The translations under genes and the position numbers were made by a program. This document shows, one piece after another, positions 6,365 through 9,056 of a stretch of DNA of 9,056 bases. Numbering within the stretch: the first letter of the stretch is position 1; each line of letters opens with the position of its first letter. Source of the stretch: an uncultured Pseudodesulfovibrio sp. (lineage in GTDB: Bacteria > Desulfobacterota > Desulfovibrionia > Desulfovibrionales > Desulfovibrionaceae); contig CAMYLL010000082.1 in NCBI GenBank assembly GCA_947259235.1, forward strand, positions 1 to 9,056, written 5' to 3'. Below the pieces are notes generated by a model. It did not search any database. It saw only the letters and a program-made list of their open reading frames with translations, and was not told the DNA's origin.

Positions 6365-6732
6365 CCGCGCAGCCCGCCCCGCCCGTGCGCGACGCCGCCC
6401 TCATGGCCTTTGTGGCCGTCACCGCCGTGGACGGCGCGGTCACGGCCCTGCGCCTGGGCACGGCCGACGCCTGGCTCACCGGGGTCCTGGCCGTGGTGGT
6501 CTATTCCGCCCTGTCCTGGCTGGCGCGGTCCGGGCGCACCGTCTCCATCTGGGCCGTGGTGGTGATCATGCTCATCAACGCCACCCGCCACCTGACCCTT
6601 GGCGGAGGCGAGTTCATGGTCGACTCCGGCCACGCCGTGGAGGGAGCCCTCCGGCTGGCGGCGGGCGGCGTCCTGACCTGGGGCGCGCTGGTGGTCTTCA
6701 GGACCCGGCTCCGCAGGGACGACCATGGGTAG
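6361..6732 (+). CDS. Small integral membrane protein of unknown function
   Basis: A 123-residue protein that I do not recognise. It is strongly hydrophobic, with about four predicted membrane segments near residues 12-30, 38-55, 62-79 and 95-113. A Pro-rich N-terminal lead (MTAQPAPPVR) and a positively charged C-terminal end (RTRLRRDD) suggest that the C-terminus lies in the cytoplasm. A conserved-looking turn, NATRHLTLGGGE (73-84), lies between segments three and four. The start ATG overlaps the queH stop by 4 bp, with GGGA (6350-6353) as the binding site, and its TAG lies inside the first codons of hemW (8-bp overlap). This double overlap and the good codon use argue strongly for a real gene. 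A role linked to either neighbour cannot be deduced; only its co-expression is supported. Confidence 0.8.
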   Translation: MTAQPAPPVRDAALMAFVAVTAVDGAVTALRLGTADAWLTGVLAVVVYSALSWLARSGRTVSIWAVVVIMLINATRHLTLGGGEFMVDSGHAVEGALRLAAGGVLTWGALVVFRTRLRRDDHG

Positions 6733-7987
6733 GATATACGGCGAGGACGTGCCCACCCGTCCGGCCTTCCCCGGCATGACCGGCGGCAAGAGCGGAAAGA
6801 ACGCCAAAGACGACAGGAAGACCCCGCCCGCCACGGGCGACACCGGGCTGCTCCTCTACATCCACGTGCCCTTCTGCCGCTCCCGCTGCCATTACTGCAC
6901 CTTTCACTCCCAGGCCTTCAACCAGGTCACCTTCGCCTGGTATCACAAGCTCCTGCTCCAGGAGATCGCGCTCTGGGGCGCACGGCTGAAGAAGCCCCTG
7001 CTGCGGACCATCTACTTCGGCGGCGGCACGCCCAGCCTGATCTCCCTGAACCAGCTCCACCAGATCATGAAGGCGCTGGACACGGCCTTCACCCTCGGCC
7101 CGTCCATGGAGGTGACCCTGGAGGCCAACCCGGACTCGGCCGCCGACGTCAGCTATTTCCGCGCCCTGCTCTCCATGGGTGTCAACCGCCTCTCCCTGGG
7201 CGTGCAGAGCTTAAGCGACGCGGACCTGCTCGCCATGGGCCGCCCCCACTCGGTGGCCATGGCCCACGCCGCCTACGACAACGCCCGCCGCGCCGGGTTC
7301 GGCAACATCGGCATGGACTTCATCTGGGGGCTTCCCGGCCAGCGGCTCAAGACCTGGATAGACCAGCTCACCGTGGTCACGGGCATGCGGCCCGAGCACA
7401 TCTCGTCCTACAACCTGACCCTGGAGCCGGATACGCCCATGACCGCAATGTGCGCCGAGGACGGCCCCCTGACCCTGCCGCCGGACAAGGAACAGGGGCG
7501 CATGTTCATCTACGGCGCGGAATATCTCGAATCCATGGGCTACATGCACTACGAGGTCTCGAACTTCGCGCGCATGGGGTTTGTCTCCATGCACAACTCC
7601 GGCTACTGGTCCGGGGCGGACTATCTCGGCCTGGGGCCGTCGGCGGTCTCCACCATCGGCCGCCGCCGGTTCGAGAACCCGCGCTATATGGACGAATACG
7701 ACGCCTACGTGCGCGGCGGGCTGGTGGGCGTCGACCACGAGCTGCTCTCGGACCAGGACAGGCTCAAGGAAACCGTGATGCTCGCCCTGCGCACCTCCAA
7801 GGGGCTGGACCTCAAGGACTTCAGGCGGCGCGCCGGATACGACCTGCACAAGCGGCAGGAACGGCTGATCACCGCCCTGCACCGGGAAAACCTGATCCGC
7901 ATCAGCCACGGCTTCCTGCGGCTGACCAAAAACGGCATGCTCGTCTCCAACGTGATCATCAGGCGGCTCGCCTTTGACGACGACTGA
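6725..7987 (+). CDS. hemW: Radical SAM heme chaperone HemW-like protein
   Basis: A 420-residue member of the HemN/HemW radical SAM group. HemW proteins bind heme and help deliver it to respiratory proteins, and were long misannotated as oxygen-independent coproporphyrinogen oxidase. The motif YIHVPFCRSRCHYC gives C51, C55 and C58. YFGGGTPS (97-104), LEANPDS (132-138), RLSLGVQSL (155-163) and MDFIWGLPGQ (197-206) are family motifs. HNSGYW (290-295) fits the HNxxYW motif typical of HemW and absent from true HemN, and LGLGPSA (301-307) follows it. A HemN C-terminal-type region occupies ~340-415. Odd points are a polar N-terminal extension of about 40 residues and Thr in place of the usual Asp after the third cysteine. 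The ATG is preceded by AGGGA (6715-6719). A later ATG at 6776 lacks a binding site. Confidence 0.88.
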   Translation: MGRIYGEDVPTRPAFPGMTGGKSGKNAKDDRKTPPATGDTGLLLYIHVPFCRSRCHYCTFHSQAFNQVTFAWYHKLLLQEIALWGARLKKPLLRTIYFGGGTPSLISLNQLHQIMKALDTAFTLGPSMEVTLEANPDSAADVSYFRALLSMGVNRLSLGVQSLSDADLLAMGRPHSVAMAHAAYDNARRAGFGNIGMDFIWGLPGQRLKTWIDQLTVVTGMRPEHISSYNLTLEPDTPMTAMCAEDGPLTLPPDKEQGRMFIYGAEYLESMGYMHYEVSNFARMGFVSMHNSGYWSGADYLGLGPSAVSTIGRRRFENPRYMDEYDAYVRGGLVGVDHELLSDQDRLKETVMLALRTSKGLDLKDFRRRAGYDLHKRQERLITALHRENLIRISHGFLRLTKNGMLVSNVIIRRLAFDDD

Positions 7988-8045
7988 CAGACGAACGTGC
8001 CCCGCCCCGCCGGGACGGCAAACAGGCAGCACAACCGGGACAACC

Positions 8046-9056
8046 ATGCACGAAGACGAGCGCAAGACCAAAAAACAGCTCCTCTACGAACTGCGCCTGC
8101 GCAGGCTCGAAAACCTCCGTCTGCGCGAACAGCGGAAGGACGCAAGCGGCGACGCTGCCTGCCGCCGCCAGCTCACCTTTCTGGAAAACACCGCCCTCAT
8201 CGACGAGACCATCCGCAGGAGCACGGACCTCAGCGAAATGATGACCCGGCTCATGGACGTGGTCCGCGCCATCTTCGACTGCGACCAGGCGTGGCTGCTC
8301 CATCCCTGTGACCCGGACGCCCCGTTCTGGAGGGTTCCCTACCGTTCCACCGGCGCGGACTTTCCCATCCCCTTCGGCCCTGATGACGATATCCCGGTGA
8401 CCCCGGACCTGGCCGAGAACTGCCGCCTGGCCCTGCTCACGGACGAGCCGGTCCCCCTGGGCCACGGCAACGAGGTCAAGGACGTGCCCAGCGAGGCCCG
8501 CGACGTGCATGCCAAAGCCGCCCTGCTCATCACCGTGCATCCCAAGAGCGGCCAGCCGTGGATGATGGGCCTGCACCACTGCGCAAGGGAACACTGCTGG
8601 ACCGCCGAGGAGAAGCGCTCCTTCCAGGACATCTCCGGCCGCATGGCCGACGCCCTGTCCGCCACCCTGTTCTACCGCAGCCTGGAGCTGAACCAGGAGC
8701 GACTCAAGCACCTCTCAAGCCAGCTCTTCCAGGCCCAGGAAGACGAACGCAGGCGCGTGGCGGCAGAGATTCACGACGACCTGAGCCACCTCGGGCTGGC
8801 CGTGTCCATGGGCATCGAAAACGCCCTCTTCCTGCTGGGCGACGGCGGCGCACCCCGGGCCGAAAACGAGCAGAAGGAGGCCCGCCGCTCCCTGCAAAGC
8901 GCCGCGTCGCTGGCAAAAACAATGGTGGAGAGGATGCGCCATCTCCAGACTTCCCTCTACCCGCCCACCCTTGAGGATTTCGGGGCCATCGCCGCCCTCA
9001 CGGGATTCCTGGCCAATTTCAGGAATATTTACAGCGACCTGCACATAGACTGGCAC
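8046..9056 (+). CDS. GAF-domain sensor histidine kinase, NarL/UhpB type (partial, 3' end beyond window)
   Basis: The first 337 residues of a soluble two-component sensor kinase; the frame stays open to the right edge. Residues 1-35 are a highly charged, probably coiled-coil lead (LRLRRLENLRLREQR). Residues ~55-210 form a GAF domain, with the recognisable segments CDQAWLLHPCDPDAPFWRVP (79-98) and MMGLHHCAREHCWTAEE (173-189), the latter matching the common GAF end pattern HxC...W. The dimerisation/phospho-acceptor region of HisKA_3 type is at ~222-320, with ERRRVAAEIHDDLSH (234-248) and phospho-acceptor H243, then LYPPTLEDFG (304-313). No membrane segment is seen, so a cytoplasmic ligand or redox cue is likely; the ligand is unknown. 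The ATPase domain, and perhaps a LuxR-type regulator gene, would follow outside the window. It starts 58 bp after hemW with a weak GGGA (8037-8040) and no terminator between them. Confidence 0.88.
   Translation, partial: MHEDERKTKKQLLYELRLRRLENLRLREQRKDASGDAACRRQLTFLENTALIDETIRRSTDLSEMMTRLMDVVRAIFDCDQAWLLHPCDPDAPFWRVPYRSTGADFPIPFGPDDDIPVTPDLAENCRLALLTDEPVPLGHGNEVKDVPSEARDVHAKAALLITVHPKSGQPWMMGLHHCAREHCWTAEEKRSFQDISGRMADALSATLFYRSLELNQERLKHLSSQLFQAQEDERRRVAAEIHDDLSHLGLAVSMGIENALFLLGDGGAPRAENEQKEARRSLQSAASLAKTMVERMRHLQTSLYPPTLEDFGAIAALTGFLANFRNIYSDLHIDWH

Noticed and set aside
6725..7987. Annotation of this gene as hemN, oxygen-independent coproporphyrinogen III oxidase.
   Set aside because: The HNxxYW motif and the general pattern fit HemW, the heme chaperone-like branch.
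7211..8711. Open frames on the minus strand opposite hemW and the sensor kinase (7211-8071 and 7959-8711).
   Set aside because: They are shadows of real genes with clear family motifs on the plus strand.
1..9056. Mobile elements, CRISPR arrays, toxin-antitoxin pairs, tRNA or rRNA genes.
   Set aside because: No transposase or integrase motifs, repeated spacer arrays, cloverleaf-like sequences or terminal repeats were seen on either strand.

Overview
The window looks like an ordinary chromosomal segment of a GC-rich Gram-negative bacterium. The gene set (trmI, a COG0731-type radical SAM protein, rng, queH and hemW, beside GDP-fucose genes) and the protein style suggest a Desulfovibrio-like sulfate reducer (Desulfobacterota, Desulfovibrionaceae/Pseudodesulfovibrio). 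That placement is inference from gene content and composition; no rRNA or other taxonomic marker is present.

Left part, minus strand (1-2964): the first 226 codons of fcl (GDP-L-fucose synthase, running off the left edge) lie just downstream of gmd (GDP-mannose 4,6-dehydratase), 2 bp apart. Together they convert GDP-mannose to GDP-L-fucose for a surface polysaccharide. A 321-bp gap holding a 14-bp perfect stem-loop separates them from trmI, a tRNA m1A methyltransferase with an unusual acidic tail. A 255-bp divergent gap (2965-3219) holds a good sigma-70-type promoter for the rightward genes and two compact hairpins on the trmI side.

Middle, plus strand (3220-7987): a radical SAM protein of the COG0731 type with a C-terminal winged-helix-like segment; rng (RNase G); queH (epoxyqueuosine reductase, last step of queuosine synthesis); a 123-residue membrane protein of unknown function; and hemW (radical SAM heme chaperone-like). 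queH, the membrane protein gene and hemW overlap at their stop/start codons and are almost certainly one translationally coupled operon. RNA metabolism and Fe-S/radical chemistry are the common themes: trmI, the COG0731 protein and queH relate to tRNA modification, and rng to RNA processing.

Right end (8046-9056): the N-terminal 337 residues of a soluble GAF-domain histidine kinase of the NarL/UhpB (HisKA_3) type, cut by the window before its ATPase domain.

No mobile element, CRISPR array, tRNA or rRNA gene, or clear horizontal-transfer signature was seen. I did not find a convincing new biological system. The items most worth a second look are the coupled unknown membrane protein between queH and hemW, the winged-helix-like end of the radical SAM protein, and the structured 5' regions of trmI and queH.
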